Assembly (NCBI GenBank): GCA_035452965.1
Contig: DAOTCE010000028.1
Location: 3,582 to 67,581 of the forward strand
From: Candidatus Paceibacterota bacterium
Lineage (GTDB): Bacteria > Verrucomicrobiota > Verrucomicrobiia > Limisphaerales > UBA8199
Length of the DNA: 64,000 nt
Direction: 5' to 3'
Shown here piece by piece: positions 9,495-17,870 of this stretch. The notes below the pieces were generated by a model, which searched no databases, was not told where the DNA came from, and saw only the letters and a list, made by a program, of their open reading frames with translations. The translations under genes and the position numbers were made by a program. Each line of letters starts with the position of its first letter. Within the stretch, counting starts at the first letter, position 1.

Positions 9495-10319
9495 GGTCTT
9501 GGCCCGGAGGTGCCTCTTGAGCTGCAGGCCACCGGGGATCAGGTCGCATCTCCCGAGGGTAAAGAGCTTTGTGAGTTGGCGCTTGATCCGGGCATAAGTC
9601 TGCAAAGCTTTGCCGATGATTCCTCCGGGCACGCCATATTCCTTGCGGATGGCGGCTGATTCCCTGGCCATGTTGGCCCGCACCCGCAGATCGGCGGACT
9701 GGCCGTGCTCGTGGTAGCGGTAGTTGACGATATGCACGGAGATGTGGCCGATACGGCAGCCGGCGCGGATCAGCCGCATGACATACTCGTAGTCGCAGCA
9801 GTTCTTAAACTCCCGGTAGCGGTAGCCGCCGAGCCGCAGGTAAACCGCTCGCTTAAGGAACAGGGTCTGATGATTGACGGTGTTATGCCCGAAGCGGATG
9901 ATCTGCGCATCAAACCCCGCCTCCTCGCGCCGGAAGATCTCCCGGCCTTCGCCGTCAACGAACACAATGTCGCCAAACAAGGCATCCCAATCGGGATGCG
10001 CTTCAAAGGCCGCCGCGACTTCCCGCAGCACCCCCGGCCGGTAGCAGTCGTCCGCGTTGAGAATGGCAACGACGTCCCCGGAGGCCTGGCGCGTTCCTTT
10101 GTCCATCGCGTGATAATGGCCTTCGTCCTTGTCAGATACCCAGAGCAGGCGGGGATAGGCCTTGAGAATATCGAGGGTGCCGTCGGCCGAACCGCCGTCT
10201 ATAACGAGGTGCTCGACGTGCGGGTAGTCCTGCTGCGCGACACTCTCGATCGTCGCGCGAATGGTATGAACGCTGTTGAAGCTGGGCGTGACGACCGAGA
10301 TTCTCAGTGGCGACGGCAT
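9459..10319 (-). CDS. Glycosyltransferase family 2
   Basis: A GT-A fold enzyme of about 286 residues. It starts MPSPLRISVVTPSFNS, has VIDGGSADGTLDIL, and continues with V-S-D-K-D-E-G-H-Y-H-A-M-D-K-G and ILNADDCY, the D-D motif that binds the metal-nucleotide sugar. The open frame extends another 64 codons upstream without family similarity, so ATG at 10319 was preferred. It is transcribed toward the GT4 gene and overlaps its end by 36 bases. Both probably serve the same glycan. Confidence 0.82.
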   Translation of the reverse strand: MPSPLRISVVTPSFNSVHTIRATIESVAQQDYPHVEHLVIDGGSADGTLDILKAYPRLLWVSDKDEGHYHAMDKGTRQASGDVVAILNADDCYRPGVLREVAAAFEAHPDWDALFGDIVFVDGEGREIFRREEAGFDAQIIRFGHNTVNHQTLFLKRAVYLRLGGYRYREFKNCCDYEYVMRLIRAGCRIGHISVHIVNYRYHEHGQSADLRVRANMARESAAIRKEYGVPGGIIGKALQTYARIKRQLTKLFTLGRCDLIPGGLQLKRHLRAKTSFSSNIGVDKL

Positions 10320-10422
10320 GGCAATGGTTGGATGCTGCCAAGCGTACGAGGTGAGGTCAATCGGCGTTTGATGTTGTTCCTGGGGCGGGCCTAGGGTTAT
10401 ATTCAGGTCAGTTATTGTTGGA

Positions 10423-10602
10423 ATGAGCTTGTTGCGTAGGTCTCTGGGAGTCCCGAACCGCCGCATTGCGCTGGTCGCCGTGCTGGTGGTCGGGTTAGAC
10501 CAGTTAACCAAGCAGGTAGTACTCCGCTTTTTCGGCTACACGCAGGAGAAAGTGGTTATCGAGGGCCTCTTCAAGTTCGTGCACTTGGGCAACACTGGGG
10601 CG
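10423..10602 (+). pseudogene. lspA: Truncated signal peptidase II
   Basis: The reading begins MSLLRRSLGV, then has a membrane segment with V-V-G-L-D-Q-L-T-K-Q-V-V, and continues to F-K-F-V-H-L-G-N-T-G-A. These are the first transmembrane helix, D-Q-x-T-K motif and N-x-G-A motif of LspA. Immediately afterwards the sequence becomes the downstream flank and end of rhaB on the other strand; the two catalytic aspartate motifs and the last helices are gone. The frame stays open to 10875 only as antisense of rhaB. Lipoproteins are encoded nearby, so an intact lspA must exist elsewhere. The junction near 10600 marks a rearrangement that brought in or moved the rhamnose operon. Confidence 0.72.
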
Positions 10603-10613
10603 GGCCAGGACAA

Positions 10614-12095
10614 CTACCTGCGCAGCCCAGCGAAGCGCGCGGAGGCGTCTTCCCAGGCGGCGGCTTTCCCGGGCCGGAAAGTCGCAACGTCGCTGGACTT
10701 ACGGATGACTTCACGCATCTCGCCCAGGGTGGACAGCTCGCCGCTGGCGCGCACCTGGACGAGCAGGTTACCCATCGCGGTTGCCTCGACGGGGCCGGCA
10801 ATGACCGGACGCTGGCAGGCGTCGGCGGTGAACTGGTTGAGGATGCCGCTCTTGGAGCCGCCCCCGACGATGTGAATCACCTCAATGCGGTTGTCCGTGA
10901 GTTCCTCCAGCCAGCCCAGCACCTCGCGGTACTTCAGCGCGAGACTCTCGTAGGCACAACGGACCAGTTCGCCTTCGGTCTTGGGGACGGGCTGCCTGGT
11001 CTCCCGGCAGAAATCCTGGATGGCCTTCGGCATGTCGGGCGGGTTGAGGAAGCGCGAGTCGTCCGGGTTGACAATGGAACGGAGCGCCGGAGCCTTTGCC
11101 GCCAACCTGGCGAGTTGGCCGTATTCGTATTTCCGGCCGCGCGCGTCGAAGGCGCGTTTGCACTGCTGCACCAGCCACAGGCCCATGATGTTCTTGAGCA
11201 GGCGATAGGTGCCGTCCAGGCCGCCTTCGTTGGTGAGGTTGAGTTCCTGGGTGCGCGCGGACAGGGAGGCCTTCTTGACCTCGGCGCCCATGAGCGACCA
11301 GGTGCCGGAGCTGAGGTAAGCCCAGTTGGCCTTGCCGGTGTTGGCGGTGGGAACGCCAGCGACCGCCGAAGCGGTGTCGTGCGTAGGCGGGGCGACCACA
11401 TTGACTTTGCGCAGGCCGGTCCGGTCCGCCACCCCGGGGCGCAGCGCGCCCAGCCGCGTGCCGGGCGGCACGACCTTCGGGAAAATGTGCGCCGGCAAGC
11501 TAAACTTCTTCAGCAGGCCGGTTGCCCAGTTGCGCGTGAGCGGATGCATGCACTGCGTGGTGGTGCCGTTGGTGAACTCCACCACCCGTGAACCACACAG
11601 CGCCCAGTGGATGAAGTCCGGCATCATGAGCAGCACATCGGCCGCCTCCAGCATGTCCGGGTTCGCCTGCTTGTGGGCCAACAACTGGAACAGGGTGTTG
11701 AACTGCATGAACTGCAGGCCAGTCTGGGCGAAGATTGCAGCCCGCGGCACCTTCTTGAACGCCTTCTCCATCATGCCGTTAGTGCGGGCGTCGCGGTAGG
11801 CGTACGGCTGGCCCAGCATCTCGTCACGGCGGCTCAGCAGCACGTAGTCCACCCCCCAAGTGTCCGCGCCGACCGAAACGATGGACTTGCCGTATTTCTT
11901 CGCCGCGAGAGCCAGGCCGTTCTGGATTTCGGCCCAGAGCCGCACCACGTCCCAGCGCAGCGAATCGCCCAGGTACACCGGGCCGTTGGGGAAGCGGTGG
12001 ATTTCTTCGAGACGGATAGTCTTGCCGTTCCAGAGGCCGGCGACAACACGGCCGCTTTCGGCGCCGAGATCAATAGCGAGATAGGTGCGAGGCAT
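10614..12095 (-). CDS. rhaB: Rhamnulokinase
   Basis: Phosphorylates L-rhamnulose to L-rhamnulose-1-phosphate with ATP. A 493-residue FGGY-family kinase: the phosphate-1 motif A-I-D-L-G-A-E-S-G-R-V is near residue 6, G-A-D-T-W-G-V-D-Y is near 79, and H-I-V-G-G-G-S-K-S is the ATP-site adenosine motif. F-T-A-D-A-C-Q-R-P-V-I-A-G-P-V-E-A-T-A-M-G near the C-terminus is characteristic of RhaB. It is the last gene of the rhaA-rhaT-rhaB operon, 45 bases after rhaT. The aldolase RhaD and a regulator are not in the window. Its 3' end abuts the lspA fragment. Confidence 0.92.
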   Translation of the reverse strand: MPRTYLAIDLGAESGRVVAGLWNGKTIRLEEIHRFPNGPVYLGDSLRWDVVRLWAEIQNGLALAAKKYGKSIVSVGADTWGVDYVLLSRRDEMLGQPYAYRDARTNGMMEKAFKKVPRAAIFAQTGLQFMQFNTLFQLLAHKQANPDMLEAADVLLMMPDFIHWALCGSRVVEFTNGTTTQCMHPLTRNWATGLLKKFSLPAHIFPKVVPPGTRLGALRPGVADRTGLRKVNVVAPPTHDTASAVAGVPTANTGKANWAYLSSGTWSLMGAEVKKASLSARTQELNLTNEGGLDGTYRLLKNIMGLWLVQQCKRAFDARGRKYEYGQLARLAAKAPALRSIVNPDDSRFLNPPDMPKAIQDFCRETRQPVPKTEGELVRCAYESLALKYREVLGWLEELTDNRIEVIHIVGGGSKSGILNQFTADACQRPVIAGPVEATAMGNLLVQVRASGELSTLGEMREVIRKSSDVATFRPGKAAAWEDASARFAGLRR

Positions 12096-12140
12096 GCTGA
12101 GTGGATAGAGATGCGGTCAGAAGTGCGTGGTGTGTGCCGA

Positions 12141-13289
12141 TCAGCTGGTTGGGGCGGCGGGCAATGCCAGGGCAGCGGGTCTTTCCTGGCTGAGTTTGCC
12201 GCTGTAACCGGCCACGACAGCCGAACCGAGCAGGAAGATCAAGCCGATCGCCAGGAAGCCTTGAGTACGGCCGCTGGTGCCGGACCATTCGCCAAGGAAG
12301 ATGCCCAGCAGTGTGCTGAAGAGAATCGCCGAGGCCATGAGCACCGACCAGCCGATATACGATGTAGCGCCCATCTGCGGCTCACCGGTCTTGAAGCAGA
12401 TGAACTGCGAACACCAAATAGCGCCAGCAAGCCCGGCGAACATCAGGTTGGCAAGCAGCGGCGTGCCGCTCTTGGTGTAATCGCCCGTGGTCTTGTTCTT
12501 GACGTTCAGAAACAGGCACCAGAGGGCGTTCACGGTAAAGCCACCCAGCAGCGCCACGACCAACACAGGCATGCCCTTCCACGCAACCGGCGTCGCCGGC
12601 TCCGTCGTCTGGGCCAGCGCCTCGATCGTCCCTCCGCCCTGCAACCCCATGCCGAGAGCGGAACTCATCAAGCCGGAGAAGATGGCCACCACGAGGCCGA
12701 GCTTGAAGTTGTATTCCGCGACGGCCTTTCGTTTCTGCTCCTCGGGCAGTTCCTTTTCCTTGGACATGCCGGCCATGCCGACCAGGATGATGCCCAGCAG
12801 TGAAATACCCACGCCGATGAGGGACATGTTGGCGGCGGGCGTGCCGTGCAGGTTCTTCACGCCCTCGAGCAGTGACGGAAGCGGCGCGCCGGCCACGACC
12901 GCATTGAGCCACGGCTTGATGATGGGCGGGATGAGGGTGCCCGCGGCGGCGCACAGCCCGCAGCCAATGGCCAACCCAAGCCCGACGCCAAGGTAGCGGA
13001 TCATCAATCCCCAAGTCAGTCCGCCCACGCCCCAGGCCGCCCCGCACAAGTAGCAATACCAAAGCTCCTTGCCAGGCGCCTGCTTGAGCACCGAAGTGAC
13101 ATTGGGCGAGGTGATGAGCGCCAGGACCCACGGCACCACAATCAGACCGGCCACGGCATAGATGAACCAATAGCTCTCCCACGCCCAGTTCTTGACTTTC
13201 TTGAAGGGCAGATAGAACACCGCGCCCGCCAGTCCGCCCAGCGCGAAAATGACTACGCCCAGGGCTGGATTCGTCGTTGCTTCGTTCAT
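12141..13289 (-). CDS. rhaT: L-rhamnose/H+ symporter
   Basis: Imports L-rhamnose across the inner membrane with protons. About 382 residues with roughly ten hydrophobic segments. F-Y-L-P-F-K-K-V-K-N-W-A-W-E-S-Y-W near residue 26 and the following P-W-V-L-A strongly resemble RhaT of E. coli. G-G-L-T-W-G-L-M-I-R-Y-L-G-V-G-L-G follows in the central part. ATG 13289 (MNEATTNPAL) was chosen; the longer frame runs into rhaA. It lies 14 bases after the rhaA stop, so the two are co-transcribed. A fairly long loop containing M-S-K-E-K-E-L-P-E-E-Q-K is cytoplasmic by the positive-inside rule. Confidence 0.9.
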   Translation of the reverse strand: MNEATTNPALGVVIFALGGLAGAVFYLPFKKVKNWAWESYWFIYAVAGLIVVPWVLALITSPNVTSVLKQAPGKELWYCYLCGAAWGVGGLTWGLMIRYLGVGLGLAIGCGLCAAAGTLIPPIIKPWLNAVVAGAPLPSLLEGVKNLHGTPAANMSLIGVGISLLGIILVGMAGMSKEKELPEEQKRKAVAEYNFKLGLVVAIFSGLMSSALGMGLQGGGTIEALAQTTEPATPVAWKGMPVLVVALLGGFTVNALWCLFLNVKNKTTGDYTKSGTPLLANLMFAGLAGAIWCSQFICFKTGEPQMGATSYIGWSVLMASAILFSTLLGIFLGEWSGTSGRTQGFLAIGLIFLLGSAVVAGYSGKLSQERPAALALPAAPTS

Positions 13290-13303
13290 GGCGCCCCCTC
13301 CGG

Positions 13304-14572
13304 TTATTGCCGCCTGGACAACACGTCCTTCTCGTACCGCTTTACCTCTGCCAGCCAGGCGTCGCCGACGGGCACGTTCATCTTTTGGCAGTAGTAATCC
13401 CACACCGCCCCGGCGGGCAGGAGTTTGGCGGCTTCCATCAAGGCAAGGCGCGAGGTGTAGTCGCCTTCGGCTTCAAACTTCTTGAGCCTGGCAATCGGCG
13501 TTACCAGCGCCAGCAACAGGGCTTTGACCATGTTGCGCGAGCCGATCACCCACGCGGCGATGCGGTTGATGCTCGCGTCAAAGTAGTCCAGGCCGATGTG
13601 CACGCGGTTCGTGTAACCGCCCCAGACAATCTCCTGGGCGATGGCCTGCAGCTCGTCGGTGAGCGTAACCACGTGGTCGCTGTCCCAGCGCACCCCGCGG
13701 CTGACGTGCAGCGCGATCTCCGGCAAGTAGTTGAGCACTGAAGAAATCTTGTCGGCGATGCCTTCGGTGGGGTGGTAATGGCCGGCGTCGAGCGTGAGCA
13801 GGATCTGGCGGCTGACAGAGTAGCCAATGTAGAACTCAGAGGAGCCGGGCGTGTAACTCTCGGCGCCGATGCCGAACAGTTTCGGCTCGACCGAGTCCAA
13901 GTTGAGCTTCTTATCAATCTTCTTCTTGAAGACCGCGTCCAGGGATTCGACCAGGCGCTCGCGCGGGCCTTTGCGGTCGGCGGGTGTGTCTTTCATCCCG
14001 TCCGGAATCCAGAGGTTGGTAACGCAGGTCTTGCCGAGGGCCTTGCCGATCGCGGCACCGATCTCGCGGCAACGGATACCGTGCTCGATCCAGAACTTGC
14101 GGATGCCGGCGTCGGTGTTGGTGAGCGTGAACCCGCCCACGACCTTGGGGTGGGCGAAATAGGTCTGGTTGAAGTCCATGCCGATCTTGATGGCCTTGGC
14201 CCAGGCGATCCAGTTCTTGAACTGGTCGGCGCTGAGCGCGTCGCGGTCCACCTTCTTGCCGCTCATCTCGGCGTAACAGGCATGGAGGTTGCAGCGGTGG
14301 CTGCCGGGAATGACGGAGAGCGCCTTCTCAAAGTCGCCGCGCAGCTCGTTGGCGGTGCGGGCTTTGCCCGGGTAATTGCCGGTGACGGCCAAGCCGCCGC
14401 CCAGCTCCTGGCCGGCGTTCTCGAAGCCGCCGACATCGTCGCCCTGCCAGCAGTGGATTGAGATCGGTATCTGCGCCAACAGCTTGAGGGCCTTGTCGGT
14501 GTCCACGCCCAACTGGGCATAACGTTCTTTGGCGAGCTGATAAGATTGTGCGATATTCTTTGTGTTGCTCAT
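13304..14572 (-). CDS. rhaA: L-rhamnose isomerase
   Basis: Interconverts L-rhamnose and L-rhamnulose in the cytoplasm. The 422-residue length matches E. coli RhaA (419). Family signatures include I-P-I-S-I-H-C-W-Q-G-D-D-V-G-G-F-E near the N-terminus, W-I-P-D-G-M-K-D, and the metal-site residues in L-T-L-D-A-G-H-Y-H-P-T-E and V-R-W-D-S-D-H-V. ATG 14572 was chosen over a much longer upstream frame, because MSNTKNIAQSYQLAKE aligns with the family start and a GGAA Shine-Dalgarno-like stretch lies just upstream. First gene of rhaATB, preceded by a good promoter-like sequence. Confidence 0.93.
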   Translation of the reverse strand: MSNTKNIAQSYQLAKERYAQLGVDTDKALKLLAQIPISIHCWQGDDVGGFENAGQELGGGLAVTGNYPGKARTANELRGDFEKALSVIPGSHRCNLHACYAEMSGKKVDRDALSADQFKNWIAWAKAIKIGMDFNQTYFAHPKVVGGFTLTNTDAGIRKFWIEHGIRCREIGAAIGKALGKTCVTNLWIPDGMKDTPADRKGPRERLVESLDAVFKKKIDKKLNLDSVEPKLFGIGAESYTPGSSEFYIGYSVSRQILLTLDAGHYHPTEGIADKISSVLNYLPEIALHVSRGVRWDSDHVVTLTDELQAIAQEIVWGGYTNRVHIGLDYFDASINRIAAWVIGSRNMVKALLLALVTPIARLKKFEAEGDYTSRLALMEAAKLLPAGAVWDYYCQKMNVPVGDAWLAEVKRYEKDVLSRRQ

Positions 14573-14900
14573 AATTAGCGCTTCCGTGGTTAACGATGTT
14601 GGGCGGATATTAGGCAGGCCGCCGGGCGCGTCAACAATCTTTTCCAGCCGGAGCAACACCGAGGCGCATCTTATCAACCCCGCCGTCAGTGGCTGCAGCG
14701 GCAGGCAGCCTGCCTGCCCTACACTGGGTCCCCTGCCCCTCGCTGCTTCAACTCTCAATTGTGTCTCGCGTTACTAGTTTGTGCCAAAGTATCTTTTCAA
14801 GGACATGACGGGACACCCGGACACGCTGCTCGCCGGCACACAGGTTGTTTTGCTGGCTCAGGTTACCAGTGCGAACAGCTCACGCGACGGTTGATGATTG
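14573..14900. other. Divergent intergenic region between rhaA and the HEAT-repeat gene
   Basis: A 328-bp region with no gene. It contains the putative rhaA promoter. A short complementary GGCAGGCAGCCTGCCTGCC stretch near 14699-14718 could form a hairpin. I could not identify an operator for a RhaR/RhaS-type or LacI-type regulator by eye. Confidence 0.4.
14607..14634 (-). promoter_or_regulatory. Putative sigma-70 promoter of rhaATB
   Basis: On the minus strand TTGACG (14634-14629) is followed after 16 bases by TAATAT (14612-14607). This is close to the -35/-10 consensus and would start transcription near 14600, about 28 bases before the rhaA ATG. Assigned by eye only. Confidence 0.5.
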
Positions 14901-16982
14901 ATGAGCAAGCGTCGAAAGCTCGTTCTTTGGACCCTGGTGCCGATTGGGATCGCCGGCTTTGCCGTTTGCACATGGTGGACCAATCAGGAACCAGTGTATC
15001 AAGGCAAGCCGATTTCATATTGGCTGGATTCAGCACAAAGGGGAATCCTCGCCCCCTCCGTTTTAGGGCAGCGGGAGACACCGCCCAACCCAGTCTTCGA
15101 AGCCAAGGAAGCGGTTGCGGCCATGGGGCCGAAAGCCTTGCCTTACATTGCGGCCTGGGGTACCGGGGAAGCCGCGTTGCCTTGGAACCGCCTTTACTCG
15201 CAGGTCTATCGGCGCCTTCCAACCGCCATTAGCCAGCATTTGCCCCAACCCAAGGCAAGACGAGGAATGGGCTTGATCCTGACCAGCGGCTATTTTCTCG
15301 CGGTGACGGAGCGCGCCGGCACAAACGCCGCTCCCGCGCTCGTCAGACTGTATTCGTCCAGCAGCCCCGAGGTACGCCGCGCGGTGATCTTAAGCCTTGG
15401 ACGGCTTGCCCCTCTCGACCACGCAACGACCCGCCCGGTTTTCGAACGCGCCTTGCGCGATGCCGAACGTTCTGTAAAGTTCGATGCCTTTCGGCAACTC
15501 TGTCAGATGGCCCGCACCGACCCTCGGGCTAGGGCCAGCCTCGCCTCCTACTTGAATGCCGCGGGCACAAACGCCCCCGATTGGCTGCGGGTCGAGGGAA
15601 TGGCTGCGACCGCCGTCGGCACTGGCAAGCCGCCCGCTGGCGAAGGGCGGGTTCGGGTATCCGCCAGGAATGCATGGGAACAAGCTTTCGCGGCGGTGGC
15701 GGACTGGCAACACTCGCCAACCTCCGATGCGCGACAACAAGTTCTCGCTGCCTTCGAGGCGGCCTTCGGAGTGGACCCGGGGCAGTCCGTTGGCAGTTTA
15801 CGCAGAGCGCTGGAGAATCTCCATCTAACGGCACAGCAGGAACAGGAGTTATTGGTGCCCGTACTGGTGGAGGGCCTTTGCGCGCGCAATGCGGCGGTTC
15901 GCAGGGATTCGGCGGAAATGTTGCGGGCTTTGGGTCCGATCGCACGATCCGCCGCGCCCTTGATATTACGAGCATTCGAGAAGTGTCCTTCGGGTGAATT
16001 CTTCCTGCTGCTGGCGGACGTCGGGCCGGAAGCTGCTCCCGCTGTGAGCGCGCTCGTGCGCGAGCTCGCCTCCGCCCATGATGAACCATCTGTTTGGGAA
16101 ATCACCTATGCGCTGGGCAAGGTGGGGCCGGGAGCCCGAGGGGCTGTCTCAGCTCTCCTGACGATGGCGCGCACCAACCAGGCGGATATTCGATCCTATG
16201 CGCTCTCCGCCCTCGCGCAGATCGAACCGCAGAATCCGGAAACCGTACCGCTGCTCCTTGCTGCACTCAGATCCGAGGACAGCGACGACCGCGTCCGCGC
16301 CGCCGTCATACTGGGTGAGATGGGCGGTTGGGCCAGCAACGCGGTGCCGGCTTTGAAGCAGGTTGTGCTCGAAGACGAATGGCTGGAGCCACGTCTGGAT
16401 GCCGCGAAGGCGCTGTGCCGGATCGACGTCAAACACGGCGCGGAATTAGTGCCCGTGTTCATCGAGGCACTCACGTGGCCGGAAGCAGATGGCTATCCGA
16501 CAGCAGCAATCGTCGCGCGGCTGCTCGGCCAGACTGGGCAGGCGGCAGTTCCGGCGGTGCCGGAACTGGTAAAACTCTTCAACCATGAGGATGAACGCGC
16601 ACGAATTGCCGCCGCCGAGGCCCTGGCCGCCATTGATCCCAGCCGCACCTCGGAATGCGTCGCGGTCTTACGCGACGTCATGGCGCGCGGGCGCACCGGT
16701 CTCATGCGATTCTATGGTGCCAAGGCCTTGTTGCGCCTGGCGCCAGACGCATCAGCGGACGTCGTCGCGGCAACCGCCAGCCTCCTCAAGCCCAGCGTGG
16801 ACTTTTACCGGCAAGAGGAAGCCATCCAATTCCTAGGGGAAATCGGCCGGCCGGCGCGCCCGGCCCTGCCGCAGCTTCGGGAAGCCCTCGAAAGCCGCGA
16901 TTGGAAGCTGCGCCGCGCCGCTCGCGACGCCATCGAAAGAATAGAAAGCAGCGCCCCGGGCAAGCCGCCGGGAGATCACTGA
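14901..16982 (+). CDS. Membrane-anchored HEAT-repeat protein
   Basis: About 693 residues. A single N-terminal transmembrane helix (VLWTLVPIGIAGFAVCTWW, about residues 8-26) anchors a long alpha-solenoid. Repeating helix pairs such as A-A-P-A-L-V-R-L-Y-S-S-S-S-P-E-V-R-R-A-V, D-R-V-R-A-A-V-I-L-G-E-M-G and P-A-L-P-Q-L-R-E-A-L match HEAT/PBS-lyase-type repeats through most of the protein. Proteins of this kind are abundant in Verrucomicrobiota and Planctomycetota, and the partner is unknown. The solenoid is probably on the periplasmic side, judging from the few basic residues before the helix. The start is ATG 14901, just after an in-frame TTG. Confidence 0.7.
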   Translation: MSKRRKLVLWTLVPIGIAGFAVCTWWTNQEPVYQGKPISYWLDSAQRGILAPSVLGQRETPPNPVFEAKEAVAAMGPKALPYIAAWGTGEAALPWNRLYSQVYRRLPTAISQHLPQPKARRGMGLILTSGYFLAVTERAGTNAAPALVRLYSSSSPEVRRAVILSLGRLAPLDHATTRPVFERALRDAERSVKFDAFRQLCQMARTDPRARASLASYLNAAGTNAPDWLRVEGMAATAVGTGKPPAGEGRVRVSARNAWEQAFAAVADWQHSPTSDARQQVLAAFEAAFGVDPGQSVGSLRRALENLHLTAQQEQELLVPVLVEGLCARNAAVRRDSAEMLRALGPIARSAAPLILRAFEKCPSGEFFLLLADVGPEAAPAVSALVRELASAHDEPSVWEITYALGKVGPGARGAVSALLTMARTNQADIRSYALSALAQIEPQNPETVPLLLAALRSEDSDDRVRAAVILGEMGGWASNAVPALKQVVLEDEWLEPRLDAAKALCRIDVKHGAELVPVFIEALTWPEADGYPTAAIVARLLGQTGQAAVPAVPELVKLFNHEDERARIAAAEALAAIDPSRTSECVAVLRDVMARGRTGLMRFYGAKALLRLAPDASADVVAATASLLKPSVDFYRQEEAIQFLGEIGRPARPALPQLREALESRDWKLRRAARDAIERIESSAPGKPPGDH

Positions 16983-17090
16983 AATGCCAGCGCCCTCTGC
17001 TGCGCGCGGTCTCGGTGAGCTATCCGGTTGAAGCCGGGGCGCCGCCGCAGTTGTCTTGGGACGGGAATAATGGGATGCTGGTGTGACGCA

Positions 17091-17714
17091 ATGCCAGTGA
17101 AAGTCAAGATTTGCGGGATCACGAATCTGCCCGACGGCCTGGCCGCGGCCGGGGCGGGCGCCGACGCGCTGGGCTTCGTGTTCTACGACCGAAGCCCGCG
17201 CGATGTGTCGGTGGAAGCGGCCGCCGGCATTGTCCGCCAACTGCCGCCGTTCATTATCAAAGTGGGCGTGTTCGTCAACGCGCCGGAGGACCTCGTGGTG
17301 CGCGCGGCCCGGGAATGCGGCCTGAATTTGCTCCAGTTTCACGGCGAGGAGCCCCCGGATTACTGCGTGCAGTTTGGCCTGATGAGCATGAAAGCATTCC
17401 GCATCCGCGACGCCACGTCGCTGGAAGGGGTACGGGACTTCCACACGGATGCCTGGCTGCTGGACGCTTACACGCCGGGCAAACCTGGCGGCACCGGCGA
17501 GACGTTCAACTGGGACCTCGCCCTGCAAGCGCGCGAATGGGGCCGACCGATCTTCCTGGCGGGCGGGCTGACCCCCGAGAACGTCGCCCAGGCCGTGCAG
17601 CGCGCCCAGCCGTATGCCGTGGATGTATCGAGCGGGGTCGAGTCCGCGCCAGGCCGGAAGGACCATGCCAAGGTCAAGGCGTTCATCCAGGCGGCCAAAG
17701 CGGCCGAGAGTTAA
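17091..17714 (+). CDS. trpF: Phosphoribosylanthranilate isomerase
   Basis: Catalyses the Amadori rearrangement of PRA to CdRP in tryptophan synthesis. A 207-residue TIM barrel: V-K-I-C-G-I-T at residues 4-10 contains the catalytic cysteine, G-F-V-F-Y-D-R-S-P-R is near residue 28, and L-L-Q-F-H-G-E-E holds a phosphate-barrel strand. D-A-Y (catalytic Asp region), F-L-A-G-G-L-T-P-E-N-V and D-V-S-S-G-V-E-S complete the site. ATG 17091 starts exactly at the family start, so the longer upstream frame was discarded. It stands alone, far from trpE. Confidence 0.94.
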   Translation: MPVKVKICGITNLPDGLAAAGAGADALGFVFYDRSPRDVSVEAAAGIVRQLPPFIIKVGVFVNAPEDLVVRAARECGLNLLQFHGEEPPDYCVQFGLMSMKAFRIRDATSLEGVRDFHTDAWLLDAYTPGKPGGTGETFNWDLALQAREWGRPIFLAGGLTPENVAQAVQRAQPYAVDVSSGVESAPGRKDHAKVKAFIQAAKAAES

Positions 17715-17870
17715 GGCGCTTCGGAAGCCAGGACTGAAAGGCACGGGCAGCGGTTTGCAGTTTTTTGCTCGCCCCCGGCCAACCGAGGGTTAGCAATGGG
17801 CAACAGGAGTGTTGTTGCGACCGTGCGGTTTGGGTGTCATGATATTCATCCTTTTACAAGCGACGCAGCC

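Noticed and set aside
10423..10875. A 150-codon lspA-like gene taken as intact
   Set aside because: Only the first 60 codons resemble LspA; the rest is antisense of rhaB and lacks the catalytic aspartates.
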